The notes below the pieces were generated by a model that was not told the DNA's origin, did not search any database, and saw only the letters and a list, made by a program, of their open reading frames with translations. Source: Erysipelothrix urinaevulpis (GTDB lineage Bacteria > Bacillota_I > Bacilli_A > Erysipelotrichales > Erysipelotrichaceae). Taken from it: DNA of 39,436 nucleotides. Of the stretch, positions 18,459 to 27,126 are shown piece by piece. Made by a program: the position numbers and the translations under genes. Numbering within the stretch: the first letter of the stretch is position 1; every line of letters begins with the position of its first letter. The stretch is from NCBI RefSeq assembly GCF_009828835.1, contig NZ_WTTB01000008.1, positions 1 to 39,436 of the forward strand. The letters run 5' to 3'.

Positions 18459-18824
18459 TTAACTATAAATTGTATGGTTAATCATACGATAGATATAGAC
18501 GACTAAATAAAGAAGTGCAAACAAAAAAGCAACAATAAAATACAAACATTTTCTCTTTGTCATATATAAATATAAACTCGAAGCATATGGAATAGCCAAC
18601 GGAAATAAAGGATGCTTATTCAACGCCCCTAAAAGATCACCTCTAAAAAACATTAACCAAGCACGAGTTATTCCAGTCGTTGGTGTTGGAACCCCAAAAA
18701 AGTATGTAATAGGAGAGTATATTTTAAATACTTGTAATAACACAATATACAAACATAAAAGAGTTCCGATAACTATCTGTTGTCGAAACCCTTTCTGAGT
18801 TAATAATTTTTTCGTTATCTTCAT
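18459..18824 (-). CDS. DUF2752-like small membrane protein
   Basis: 121-residue protein with about three membrane segments, resembling the DUF2752 family. The family signature normally runs CP-x-CG-x-TRA, then GD, A and NP. Here GVPTPTTGITRAWLMFFRGD is followed by ALNKHP, so the pattern is present but both cysteines are replaced by threonine. Function of the family is unknown. It starts three bases after the TM2-domain gene stops, and the two families are often neighbours. The missing cysteines mean any cysteine-based role is lost in this copy. Confidence 0.7.
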   Translation of the reverse strand: MKITKKLLTQKGFRQQIVIGTLLCLYIVLLQVFKIYSPITYFFGVPTPTTGITRAWLMFFRGDLLGALNKHPLFPLAIPYASSLYLYMTKRKCLYFIVAFLFALLYLVVYIYRMINHTIYS

Positions 18825-18827
18825 AGT

Positions 18828-19160
18828 TTATAAGACTAACATTATTTTTTGAAGGTTCATCTCTTTCGTTCGTTTTTGAATCGAGAACCAATCAATAATT
18901 GTTAGAACACCACATAAACCAACAGTCAAAAGTTTTAATACCCCCATACCAATGTCACCCAGCATAAAGCGATCAATCCCTAAACTTCCTCCTACAATGG
19001 AAATAATGAGCATTGTTGTCGGATCCTTTAAATCCAATGACGCCAACATTATAAAATCATCCTCATTGATATCTTCTAACCGATTTTTAATCAATGTGAT
19101 GGACTCTGCTGGAAAATATTTTGCATTATTTGCAAGATAAATCGTTATTTTATCTTTCAT
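18828..19160 (-). CDS. TM2 domain-containing protein
   Basis: 110-residue protein. Residues ~1-45 are soluble. Residues ~48-100 hold the TM2 domain: two membrane helices (MLIISIVGGSLGIDRFMLGD and LLTVGLCGVLTIIDWFSI) joined by a short turn, with the typical G-DRF-LG and DWF motifs. The function of bacterial TM2 proteins is not established. AAGGGGG precedes the start. It is co-transcribed with the DUF2752-like gene and lies divergent from the DsbA-like gene; the 210-base gap between them holds that gene's promoter. Confidence 0.85.
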   Translation of the reverse strand: MKDKITIYLANNAKYFPAESITLIKNRLEDINEDDFIMLASLDLKDPTTMLIISIVGGSLGIDRFMLGDIGMGVLKLLTVGLCGVLTIIDWFSIQKRTKEMNLQKIMLVL

Positions 19161-19292
19161 TTCATATACCCCCTTTAGATATAAAACAAGATTACCATGA
19201 CCTTAAAAAATAAAAGCCAACTGTAATCAAAGGGGCAATTCATGTCATAAGTAACTCTTTCGCAATCAAGACTCATTTTGTGTTACAACGCA

Positions 19293-19322
19293 TTGATAAA
19301 AGCATCATAGTACTTTTATAAA
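19293..19322 (+). promoter_or_regulatory. Promoter of the DsbA-like gene
   Basis: -35 TTGATA (19293-19298), 18-base spacer, -10 TATAAA (19317-19322), 49 bases before the start codon. Confidence 0.6.
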
Positions 19323-19370
19323 CAATTTGTCGTTAAACTAAAGATGAAGATGAATAGAAAGTAGGTTTTT

Positions 19371-20099
19371 ATGACTCAATTAAAAGTTGAATTTTTTCAT
19401 GATGTTATTTGTAGTTTTTGTTTCCCTATGTCTTATCGTATGCGTGAGGTAAAAAAACAGGTGCCTGAATTAAACATTATTCATCGCTCATTTGCTTTGG
19501 CACCCACTCAAAATGATTTGAAATTGATGTTTGGTTCGTTGGAGAAAGCGAAAGAAGAAATCATGTCTCATTGGGAACAAGCTAATCAAAACGATACACT
19601 TCACCGTTTCAATATCGAAGGGATGAAAGAACAGGATTTTATATTCCCATATTCAATGAATGGTTTACGTGCAGCAAAAGCAGCTGGAATCATCGGTGGT
19701 GAAGCGATGTATTGGGATGTTTTCGATATTTTACAAACTGCTTTGTTTGTCGATAACTTGGACATTGCAGATGAAGCAGTCATCTTTAATCTACTCAACG
19801 CCTATGAAGGAATCGATTTCGAAACATGGAAAAGCGTCTATCAAAACAATGACACTAAAATTGCGGTGGAAAGTGATTTACAACTCGCTCGAAACTATGG
19901 CGTAAACAGCGTTCCAAGTTTGATTATCGAAGGAAAGTACATCGTCAATGGCGCTCTTCCTGAAGCTCAATTGGTAAAGACATTTAAAAAGTTAATTGCT
20001 GATAAAAAAGCTGAAGAAAAACCTCAACCGCTACCACTAGATCTAGGTCAAGAAGGTGAAGCTTGTAACTTTGAAGATGGTAAATGGAAGTGTGACTAA
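19371..20099 (+). CDS. DsbA-family thioredoxin-fold protein
   Basis: 242-residue cytoplasmic member of the DsbA/FrnE group. It has the active site FFHDVICSFCFPMSYRMR (CSFC, residues ~14-17), a central helical insertion and the cis-proline loop NYGVNSVPSLIIEGKYIVNG. There is no signal peptide. The C-terminal tail has two further cysteines (EACNFEDGKWKCD) that could form a second redox pair. The substrate is unknown; an oxidoreductase or a redox-sensing adaptor role are both open. It shares little beyond the fold and motif layout with the protein at 7133-7831. It is a single gene with its own promoter and terminator. Confidence 0.85.
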   Translation: MTQLKVEFFHDVICSFCFPMSYRMREVKKQVPELNIIHRSFALAPTQNDLKLMFGSLEKAKEEIMSHWEQANQNDTLHRFNIEGMKEQDFIFPYSMNGLRAAKAAGIIGGEAMYWDVFDILQTALFVDNLDIADEAVIFNLLNAYEGIDFETWKSVYQNNDTKIAVESDLQLARNYGVNSVPSLIIEGKYIVNGALPEAQLVKTFKKLIADKKAEEKPQPLPLDLGQEGEACNFEDGKWKCD

Positions 20100-20167
20100 T
20101 CAATTCATTATTGACCGTTAATAATATCTAATACATGTCAACTTATATTTTAATCAATAAGTATGCC

Positions 20168-20206
20168 AAAAGCAGGGAATTCTCACCACGAGACTTCCCT
20201 GCTTTT
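20168..20206. terminator. Bidirectional terminator between convergent genes
   Basis: AAAAGCAGGGAA (20168-20179) pairs with TTCCCTGCTTTT (20195-20206). A-run and T-run flank both sides, so it can end both the DsbA-like gene and the P-type ATPase gene. Confidence 0.9.
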
Positions 20207-20234
20207 ATTATTTTTATTCAAAATACTTTTTTTA

Positions 20235-22883
20235 TTAGTCATTAAATTTTTTAGCAATTTCCCCTCCAAATAGTGGAATAATAGCAAATAGAATTGCAAC
20301 TGCTAGTTCGTCCATTGCTAAGGCTGTAGTACTAAAAATAGGATTTAGAGCCGGAATATAAATTGCTGCAAAGACGAATATAACTGATAATAAAACTGAT
20401 TTATTGAGATAGCTATTCTCAAATAACTTCATCTTAAAAATTGATTTTGATTCAGATCTCGCTGAATATGCACGCATCAGTTCACCAAGAACAATCGTTA
20501 AGAATGCAGCTGTTCGTGCATCTTCTAGATTACCATGGAAATGTAAAGCGTAAAGGAATGAAGCAAGTGTACCAAACGCTAGAAACAAACTTTGTAGAAT
20601 AACTGAGTTTCTCATTTTACGATCAACAATTGGTTCTTGTGGATCGCGGGGTGCATGTTCCATTACATTGCTTTCTTCTTTTTCCATTCCCAATGCAAAA
20701 GCTGGGAATGCATCCGTAATTAAGTTAATTGATAAAAGTTGGATCGCAACTAAAGGTGTTGGTAACTTCGCAAGCATGGCGATAAAAATTACTAGGATTT
20801 CACCAATGTTACAGGATAACAAGAAACCAACGACTTTACGAATATTACTATAGATTGTACGACCTTCTGAAACTGCTTTAACAATACTTGCAAAGTTGTC
20901 ATCTGTTAAAATCATATCGGCTGCCTCTTTAGAAACATCCGTTCCTGTAATTCCCATCGCAATTCCAATATCGGCTCGTTTTAATGATGGCGCATCATTT
21001 ACACCATCACCTGTCATTGCAACAATATTACCATTGTCCCGAACAGCATCAACTAAACGCACTTTGTGTTCTGGCGATACACGCGCAAATACATTGACTG
21101 TCTTAACACACTCACGAAGTTCTTCATCCGTCATTTCATTTATTTCACGACCTTCAATTGCGTGTGCCTCACCCTCAACAATTCCTAATTGTCGTCCGAT
21201 GGCTGTGGCGGTAATTTTGTGATCACCGGTAATCATTTTTACACCAATTCCTGCATTTTTACAAATATCAATCGCATCTTTGGCTTCTTCACGAGGTGGA
21301 TCAATCATTCCAACCAATCCTGTAAAGACAAGATGACTCTCATCTTCAAACGCTACTTCTTTGTCTTCAATTTCTTTATAAGCTGAAGCAATTACTCGTA
21401 AAGCACTTTCAGCAAGCTTTTGGTTTACATTTAAGATCTCTTCACGTTTTTCATCTGTTAAAGGAATGATGTTACCATCAATTTCTACAAACTCACAACG
21501 ACGAATTAGTTCATCAGGTGCCCCTTTTGTATACATTATATGTTTTCCATCCACTTGATGAATGGTTGACATTAACTTACGGGTTGAATCAAATGGTAAT
21601 TCTTGAAGTCTAGGAAATTGAGCATCAACATCATCTTTCTCAATCCCTGCTTTGTGAGCTAAAACAACCATTGCCCCTTCAGTTGGGTCACCAATAATAA
21701 CTTCTTCATCCATATCGAATTGAGCATCATTACATAAAACAATTGGCATCAAAATATTATGAACAAGGCTTAAGTTTTGGACACCGTTCATATCAGTAAT
21801 TTCACCTTCAGGACTGTAACCAGTACCACTGACATCGAATAACTGAGTTCCATTATAAACTTTTTGAATCGTCATTTTATTTTGTGTCAATGTTCCCGTT
21901 TTATCAGAGCAAATTACCGTAGTACTTCCCAAAGTTTCTACCGCACTTAACTTTTTAATAATCGCGTTGACCTTAACCATCTTTTGCATTCCCATTGCTA
22001 AGACAACCGTAACAACAACTGTTAATCCTTCAGGAATTGCAGCTACTGCTAATGCAACAGCACTCATGAAAGAGTCAAATAAACCATCGCCACGCATCCA
22101 ACCTAAACCAAAGATAACAATACAAATAATAATACAAACAAGCCCAAGGTATTTTCCTAAAACATCGAGTTTCTTTTGAAGTGGCGTTGCCTCGTCTTCA
22201 CTCTCATTCAACATTCCAGCAATATTTCCCATTTGGGTTGTCATCCCTGTATTGGTTACAATTCCTTTGCCTCGGCCATAGGTTATAATTGTTCCCATAT
22301 AAGCTGAGTTAATGCGATCACCTAAACTGGCATCACCTTGTAGTATTTCATCCGCATCTTTTTCAACAGGGACTGATTCTCCTGTGAGTGCCGCTTCATC
22401 AATTTTCAGATTTACTGAATCAATTAAACGAAGATCAGCTGGAATATAATCACCAGCCTCTAAAATAACAACATCACCAGGAACAACATCTTTCGATGCA
22501 ACCTCACTGATCACGCCGCCTCTAATTATTTTAGCTAACGGACTCGCCATTTCTTTCAATGCCTTAAGAGCATTGCTTGCTTTATTTTCTTGATAGACTC
22601 CTAAAAATGTGTTTAAAACAACAATTGCAAGAATAACAATTCCTTCAAGTCTTTCACCTAATGCAATAGAAATCACTGCAGCAACAATTAAGATTAAAAC
22701 TAAAAAATCTTTTAATTGTTCAAATACCATCTGAAGGATCGATTTAGTTTTACCACCTTCTAAAACATTATAACCGTACTCTTCATGTCTTTTAGCTACT
22801 TCCTGTGTGGATAAGCCTTTTTTTACATCAACATTGAGGTTTTCACTTGTTTCAGTAATTGTTTTATCATAATAATTTTTCAT
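20235..22883 (-). CDS. P-type cation-transporting ATPase (Ca2+/Mn2+ efflux type)
   Basis: Membrane pump of the P2A type, 882 residues from ATG 22883 (GAGGAGG upstream; a longer frame start has no such site). Motifs are TGESVPVEKD (actuator), CSDKTGTLTQNKM (phosphorylated D327), GDGVNDAPSLKRADIG (hinge) and the ion-site helices AAIPEGL (M4) and NLITDAFPAFALGMEK (M6), with about ten membrane segments. These fit SERCA-like bacterial pumps such as LMCA1, CaxP/MgtA and YoaB. Sequence alone does not tell Ca2+ from Mn2+. The yybP-ykoY-type riboswitch upstream senses Mn2+ in characterised cases and favours manganese export or mixed Mn2+/Ca2+ export. Confidence 0.94.
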   Translation of the reverse strand: MKNYYDKTITETSENLNVDVKKGLSTQEVAKRHEEYGYNVLEGGKTKSILQMVFEQLKDFLVLILIVAAVISIALGERLEGIVILAIVVLNTFLGVYQENKASNALKALKEMASPLAKIIRGGVISEVASKDVVPGDVVILEAGDYIPADLRLIDSVNLKIDEAALTGESVPVEKDADEILQGDASLGDRINSAYMGTIITYGRGKGIVTNTGMTTQMGNIAGMLNESEDEATPLQKKLDVLGKYLGLVCIIICIVIFGLGWMRGDGLFDSFMSAVALAVAAIPEGLTVVVTVVLAMGMQKMVKVNAIIKKLSAVETLGSTTVICSDKTGTLTQNKMTIQKVYNGTQLFDVSGTGYSPEGEITDMNGVQNLSLVHNILMPIVLCNDAQFDMDEEVIIGDPTEGAMVVLAHKAGIEKDDVDAQFPRLQELPFDSTRKLMSTIHQVDGKHIMYTKGAPDELIRRCEFVEIDGNIIPLTDEKREEILNVNQKLAESALRVIASAYKEIEDKEVAFEDESHLVFTGLVGMIDPPREEAKDAIDICKNAGIGVKMITGDHKITATAIGRQLGIVEGEAHAIEGREINEMTDEELRECVKTVNVFARVSPEHKVRLVDAVRDNGNIVAMTGDGVNDAPSLKRADIGIAMGITGTDVSKEAADMILTDDNFASIVKAVSEGRTIYSNIRKVVGFLLSCNIGEILVIFIAMLAKLPTPLVAIQLLSINLITDAFPAFALGMEKEESNVMEHAPRDPQEPIVDRKMRNSVILQSLFLAFGTLASFLYALHFHGNLEDARTAAFLTIVLGELMRAYSARSESKSIFKMKLFENSYLNKSVLLSVIFVFAAIYIPALNPIFSTTALAMDELAVAILFAIIPLFGGEIAKKFND

Positions 22884-22976
22884 ACACGCCTCCTCTTTCT
22901 TAATAATACCATTAATCACGTCAAATCACTTATATTTGTTCACATTCTTTATCCTTTCTAATCATCTTAGATAAAG

Positions 22977-23090
22977 AAAAAGACTTTACCCAAAATGGAT
23001 AAAGTCTCGAATTAAACACGTTCCGGATCGAATGATCGTATTGACGAAACCGTGACCTGAAGGATCAGAATTCTACTCCCTTTATTACAT
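22977..23090 (-). ncRNA. yybP-ykoY (Mn2+) riboswitch with overlapping terminator
   Basis: The minus-strand leader of the ATPase contains GGGAGTAG (23080-23073), CGTCAATACG (23046-23037), CCGGA, and a closing stretch GAGACTTTAT. This is the order and wording of the yybP-ykoY class; the ATAAAG at the 5' side pairs with CTTTAT to form P1. The same 3' strand can instead pair as AGACTTTATCC / GGGTAAAGTCT followed by TTTTTC, a terminator (22977-23007). Metal binding would hold P1 and prevent termination, switching the pump on. The class is known to sense Mn2+ and to control P-type ATPases in lactococci and streptococci. Confidence 0.85.
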
Positions 23091-23092
23091 AT

Positions 23093-23121
23093 ATAATATC
23101 AAAGCTAAAAATTAAAGTAAA
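23093..23121 (-). promoter_or_regulatory. Promoter upstream of the riboswitch
   Basis: Minus strand -35 TTTACT (23121-23116), 17-base spacer, -10 TATTAT (23098-23093), placed so that transcription starts at the riboswitch's 5' end. Confidence 0.6.
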
Positions 23122-23354
23122 GACTTAAACCAAGTTTCGTATTAAATCACCGTTGAACGCAATTAACTCGCGTTATGAATGAAAATGTATTTATAGCATG
23201 AGATCCTTTAGGTGACTCTTTCATTGATTTGGGATGCATTCGTCAGCTTGAAAATACAAAAAGATCAACCTTGCTCGCCTACTAAAAAAATATCGCCTTA
23301 CCCTGAGATGCACTCTAAACAGTACTTGTTTCGTCGTGATTATTCATCTTTATA
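23122..23354. other. Non-coding stretch with nothing recognised
   Basis: Between the ATPase promoter and the MazG-like gene I see no gene, RNA or clear hairpin. Short open stretches exist in several frames but are interrupted by stops and match no family I know. Confidence 0.5.
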
Positions 23355-23675
23355 TTAACGATTCTTTACAAACTCTTCCAAATTAATTGAATGATTATAC
23401 TTAACACTTGCCACTTTATCCTTACTAAAAATAACCTCTTCCAAATCTATATCATTCACTGCCGCAATTGCGATGGCATAATGGATGACATCAGCTAACT
23501 CTTTCGCTAATGAACTTTCACCATCATCTTTTTTCCATCCTTCTTGCATATTAATCGCTTCTGCCACTTCACCAACTTCTTCGACTAATTTCATAAAATT
23601 TGCGTGGGTAGTGTTTGGATTTTTATAACGTTCTTTCAAATATAATTGGTATTCAGTAATTGTTAATGGTTTCAT
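23355..23675 (-). CDS. MazG-like nucleotide pyrophosphohydrolase
   Basis: 106-residue all-alpha NTP pyrophosphatase-fold protein. The metal-binding pattern EExxE...ExxD is visible as KLVEEVGEVAEAIN (residues ~28-41) and LAKELADVIHYAIAIAA (~55-71). Such enzymes cleave (d)NTPs or modified nucleotides to monophosphates and keep the pool clean. It is a single-domain type, far shorter than full MazG. GGAGG lies before the start. It stands alone, with a non-coding stretch on each side. Confidence 0.85.
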   Translation of the reverse strand: MKPLTITEYQLYLKERYKNPNTTHANFMKLVEEVGEVAEAINMQEGWKKDDGESSLAKELADVIHYAIAIAAVNDIDLEEVIFSKDKVASVKYNHSINLEEFVKNR

Positions 23676-23812
23676 AATAACCTCCGTTTTGATTAATTAT
23701 ATCACTTTATTAAAATATCACGCACACTCTTAGATTCAATTTAGAAAGAACCACGTCATACACATCCTTTTTATGATTGAATAAATCAAGAGACATTTAT
23801 TGATGGTTTTTC

Positions 23813-23907
23813 GCAATATATTTATATTTTCTATGCTTATGATAATATTCTTTGCTTTTCTTACCCTTCCGAGCTATTTTTTGCAATATTATAGCAATAT
23901 ATTTATA
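23813..23907. repeat. Repeated GCAATAT boxes upstream of the propeller protein
   Basis: GCAATATATTTATA occurs exactly at 23813-23826 and 23894-23907, with a shorter GCAATATTATA at 23883-23893 directly before the second copy. All lie upstream of the surface-protein promoter. They may be regulator sites or AT-rich UP elements. Confidence 0.4.
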
Positions 23908-23911
23908 GTGA

Positions 23912-23925
23912 TGGTAGCGTTTACA
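23912..23925 (+). promoter_or_regulatory. CcpA cre site at the propeller-protein promoter
   Basis: TGGTAGCGTTTACA matches the cre consensus TGNNANCGNTNNCA at every fixed position. It directly precedes a -10-like GATAAT (23927-23932), so CcpA binding would repress. The -35 box is not clear. Confidence 0.6.
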
Positions 23926-23960
23926 TGATAATCTAAAGAATGTAAGAAAGGAGTAGTGTC

Positions 23961-26900
23961 ATGAAGAAACTACAAAAATTTCAAGTATTTCTTTTAGCTT
24001 TATTGTTAGGTTTTTCTTGTTTAACACCGTTGAGTGTCGGTGCGGAAAGTAAAACAGAAAATCCAAACATTGTTACAAGTCTTGGTACAAGGGGGTTTGC
24101 CAAGCCTGAATATATGGGTCCAGGTGATCCAAGTGCCGTCACAGTAACGACTGCCGTGCACAACGAGTATGATGGGGTACTCTATGGTTATTCTATGACA
24201 AATGGAGGATACTTTAATGTTGTCGACATTGAAAAAAATGAATTAGTATTCAATGAACATCTTCCAAATACATCAAGCGCTTATGGTCATAGCGTTGCGC
24301 CTGATGGAACAGTTTACATCAGTGCAAACACAACAACAGGGGGAACATCTTATAGTTATGATCCCGCAGCCAAAACAATTACAAAATTAGGTAATCCTAG
24401 TTCTGCACATCAATTTTGGTCATCAGCAACAGATGCTGATGGTAATCTGTATGTTGGTAGTTTCAAAGAACAAGAAGGTAGTGTATTTAAATATGACGTC
24501 AAAACAAAACAATTTGAAAACTTAGGGATTGTTAATCCAGGTTCTGGTTATGTTCGTTCGATGGCATATCATGATGGATACATTTATTTAGGAGTCGGAG
24601 AACAAGCGATGCTGTTCCGTCTAAATGTCGAGACAAAAGAATATGAGGACTTAACAGGCGACCTTATTGGTCTTGTTGATAAACAGGGTGATGAACGCGA
24701 AAACCTTCACTTCATTTATGACCTTGATGTTGTGCAAGATACATTAGTTGCTCGTGTTGATGCTGGTAAATCAGATGCACTAACATTCTTTGATTTAGTC
24801 AATCAAGAGTGGTCTGATACCGTTTATAAAAAACAACCTGATGAAGCATTTGGGGCATGGGGTTGGAATCAATTAGCTCAAAAAGGCAGTAAAGCATATG
24901 TCACATACAACAATCTATTGCATGAATTAGATGTCAGTGATTTAAGCTTAAGAGAAATTGGTGGTAAAATCGCTGGTCATCGTGGTGGTGCTGTCTTTAC
25001 AAAAGATAATAAAGATTTCTTTGTCACATTCCAACGCTTAGGTGGAAGTGCAGTCTATGATTTATCTGATGGTTCGATGACAGATGTTCCAAACGTTATG
25101 AGAGGAACACCTTTACAATTACATAACCTTGCTAAAGATAACTATGGAGACATCTTCCTAACATCTTATCCTGGGGGACCAAAAGGTGTAAAATTTGATA
25201 CAAAAAATGAAACTTATCAATCATTCCCTTATGGACAAGCTGAAGGAATTGTTGCCGGTGAAGGTGATGACGTCTATTTTGGAACTTACGGTAGTGCAGT
25301 TATTCACCGATTAAATACTAAAACACTTCAAGACGAAGTATTGTTTAACTTAATTGATGATTATGGTCAAGATAGACCTTACATAATGAAGTATCAAGAT
25401 GACTTACTGTTGATTGGAACGATTCCATTCTATGGTAAACTTGGTGGAGCACTGGCAATTTATAACCCAAAAACAGATACTAAAACTGTCCATACAAACA
25501 TTGTAAAAAATCAAAGCATTGTTGGATTGGCCAAAAAAGACAATCTTATCTTTGGTTCAACAACCATACGTGGGGGGCTTGATGCTGATCCAGCACAAAT
25601 GGCAACTGAACCTGTTATCTTTGTTTGGGATATGGACCAAGAGAAAGTCATTAAAGAAATTAAATTACCTTTCACAGAAACAAAAAATTCTCCTCTTATT
25701 AGTGGTTTGACATTTGATGATAAAGGTCAATTATGGGGAGTTAGCGATGGTGTAATCTTTACAATGGATCCAAACACCTACGAATTTACGAAACATAAAA
25801 ACGTTTACCCTTCCATTCAAGGACGTGGAATGTGGAGACCTGTCCACATTGAATTCGGAAATGATGGCTTACTTTATACTGATATGGGTGGTTTCTTAAC
25901 CGTTATCGACCCAACATCCAAGCGATGGGATCATGTCACAATTCCAACAGACAAAGAAGTTGATTTTATTACACTATCTGAAGATAAACAAGGTAACCAA
26001 AATATTTATATGTTACTTGCAACAGGTGAAGGTGTCACTAAAGTTAATGTCGTTGATGTTGAAGAACAAGTTTCAACCCTTAGCGCTAAAGTTGAGCAAG
26101 ACATACTAAACGGTGATTTCGAAAATCCTCAAACACGATCAACTGACTTTAGCATTCCGGGTTGGTCAAACATGATGGATATTACCGACAATGTTAGTGC
26201 TGAAACAACTGATGAAAAAGCATTTACAGGTAAACAATCATTAAAAATTATTGATAAGAGTCAGCATGAAACAATCTTCATTATGAGTGATCCGATAGAA
26301 GTGGATGCTGGTGAAACATATACAACAACTGGTAAACTCTTTAACCTTGATGGAAGTGCTAGCCTCATGGTCCGCTACTATAAAAATGGTACTGAGCCTG
26401 AATCTCAACGACAAGTCGGCAGTGATCGTGATGGCGTAAACATCATTCATTACCGTAGCAAACACAACGAATGGCAAGATATTGGTGCTACTGTTGAAGC
26501 GCCTGAAGGTGCAGATTACTTGAGAATATATGTCGGAGCCTCGAAATACTTTGAAACTAGCGGCGCTTATTACGACACAATTAAGTTATATAAACACATT
26601 CCTTTCCAAAGTGTTTCAACCCGTTCTTTAGAACATTTCATTGAAAACGAAGCGAAAGATCTCGATTTATCCGGTTATACCGATGAAAGTGTTAACGTTT
26701 TCGAAGAAGCTCTTAAGGATTCATTAGCTTTAATCGAAAGAGCACATCAACAAGAAATTGATTTCACAAACGGAGTAAGTCAAGATGAGTTTGACAACAA
26801 AGTGACACAAGACACACTTGAAAGTAGCTTGAAAGCACTTAAAGCAGCTAAAGACGGCCTAGTCAAAGATGATGGTAACGGTGGTGTAGATCCTGTTGAT

Positions 26901-27077
26901 CCTGTTGATCCTGTTGATCCTGTAGATCCAACTGAACCAAAACCAGTCAATCCTGACGATAAAGACGATAAAGACGATTCAAAATTACCAAGTACTGGTA
27001 TGAGTTCACACCAATTATCAATTGGACTATCCTTGATTGGTGTTGGCTATCTGATTACGCGTAAAAAACGAAAATAA
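23961..27077 (+). CDS. LPXTG cell-wall protein with beta-propeller and carbohydrate-binding-like domains
   Basis: Exported, sortase-anchored surface protein of 1038 residues. A signal peptide fills 1-29 (KKLQKF, hydrophobic core, cut near SVGAES). Residues ~50-700 are repeated blade-like units (YVGSFKEQEGSVFKYD, LYTDMGGFLTVIDP) that fit a beta-propeller. Residues ~715-885 resemble a CBM_4_9/galactose-binding jelly roll (ILNGDFENPQ, ESLKII-like core). Residues ~888-970 look like a FIVAR-type helical module. A DPV repeat and charged linker lead to LPSTG (1009-1013), a membrane helix and RKKRK. AAAGGAG precedes the start. It probably binds a glycan or host polymer; the cre site ties it to carbon supply. 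It converges with another LPXTG protein. The exact ligand or any enzyme activity is unknown. Confidence 0.88.
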   Translation: MKKLQKFQVFLLALLLGFSCLTPLSVGAESKTENPNIVTSLGTRGFAKPEYMGPGDPSAVTVTTAVHNEYDGVLYGYSMTNGGYFNVVDIEKNELVFNEHLPNTSSAYGHSVAPDGTVYISANTTTGGTSYSYDPAAKTITKLGNPSSAHQFWSSATDADGNLYVGSFKEQEGSVFKYDVKTKQFENLGIVNPGSGYVRSMAYHDGYIYLGVGEQAMLFRLNVETKEYEDLTGDLIGLVDKQGDERENLHFIYDLDVVQDTLVARVDAGKSDALTFFDLVNQEWSDTVYKKQPDEAFGAWGWNQLAQKGSKAYVTYNNLLHELDVSDLSLREIGGKIAGHRGGAVFTKDNKDFFVTFQRLGGSAVYDLSDGSMTDVPNVMRGTPLQLHNLAKDNYGDIFLTSYPGGPKGVKFDTKNETYQSFPYGQAEGIVAGEGDDVYFGTYGSAVIHRLNTKTLQDEVLFNLIDDYGQDRPYIMKYQDDLLLIGTIPFYGKLGGALAIYNPKTDTKTVHTNIVKNQSIVGLAKKDNLIFGSTTIRGGLDADPAQMATEPVIFVWDMDQEKVIKEIKLPFTETKNSPLISGLTFDDKGQLWGVSDGVIFTMDPNTYEFTKHKNVYPSIQGRGMWRPVHIEFGNDGLLYTDMGGFLTVIDPTSKRWDHVTIPTDKEVDFITLSEDKQGNQNIYMLLATGEGVTKVNVVDVEEQVSTLSAKVEQDILNGDFENPQTRSTDFSIPGWSNMMDITDNVSAETTDEKAFTGKQSLKIIDKSQHETIFIMSDPIEVDAGETYTTTGKLFNLDGSASLMVRYYKNGTEPESQRQVGSDRDGVNIIHYRSKHNEWQDIGATVEAPEGADYLRIYVGASKYFETSGAYYDTIKLYKHIPFQSVSTRSLEHFIENEAKDLDLSGYTDESVNVFEEALKDSLALIERAHQQEIDFTNGVSQDEFDNKVTQDTLESSLKALKAAKDGLVKDDGNGGVDPVDPVDPVDPVDPTEPKPVNPDDKDDKDDSKLPSTGMSSHQLSIGLSLIGVGYLITRKKRK
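26890..26925 (+). repeat. 9-base tandem repeat encoding Asp-Pro-Val
   Basis: Four units of GATCCTGTT (the last ending in A) encode DPV repeats in the wall-spanning linker of the surface protein. In-frame units of this kind can change in number by slipped-strand copying without breaking the gene. Confidence 0.85.
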
Positions 27078-27088
27078 TAAAGTATGTT

Positions 27089-27125
27089 AAAAAGCAGTTC
27101 TCAAATTGAGAAACTGCTTTTTTTA
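27089..27125. terminator. Bidirectional terminator between the two surface-protein genes
   Basis: AAAAAGCAGTTCTC and GAGAAACTGCTTTTT pair around AAATT, with one bulge. T-runs lie on both sides of the stem, serving the convergent genes. Confidence 0.85.
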
Positions 27126-27126
27126 T

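Noticed and set aside
22977-23090. Magnesium M-box as the ATPase leader
   Set aside because: The M-box opening and core are absent, whereas the GGGAGTAG and CGTCAATACG pieces and their spacing fit yybP-ykoY.
23122-23354. Possible gene remnant between the ATPase and the MazG-like gene
   Set aside because: Short readable stretches are interrupted by stops in all frames I checked and match no family I know.
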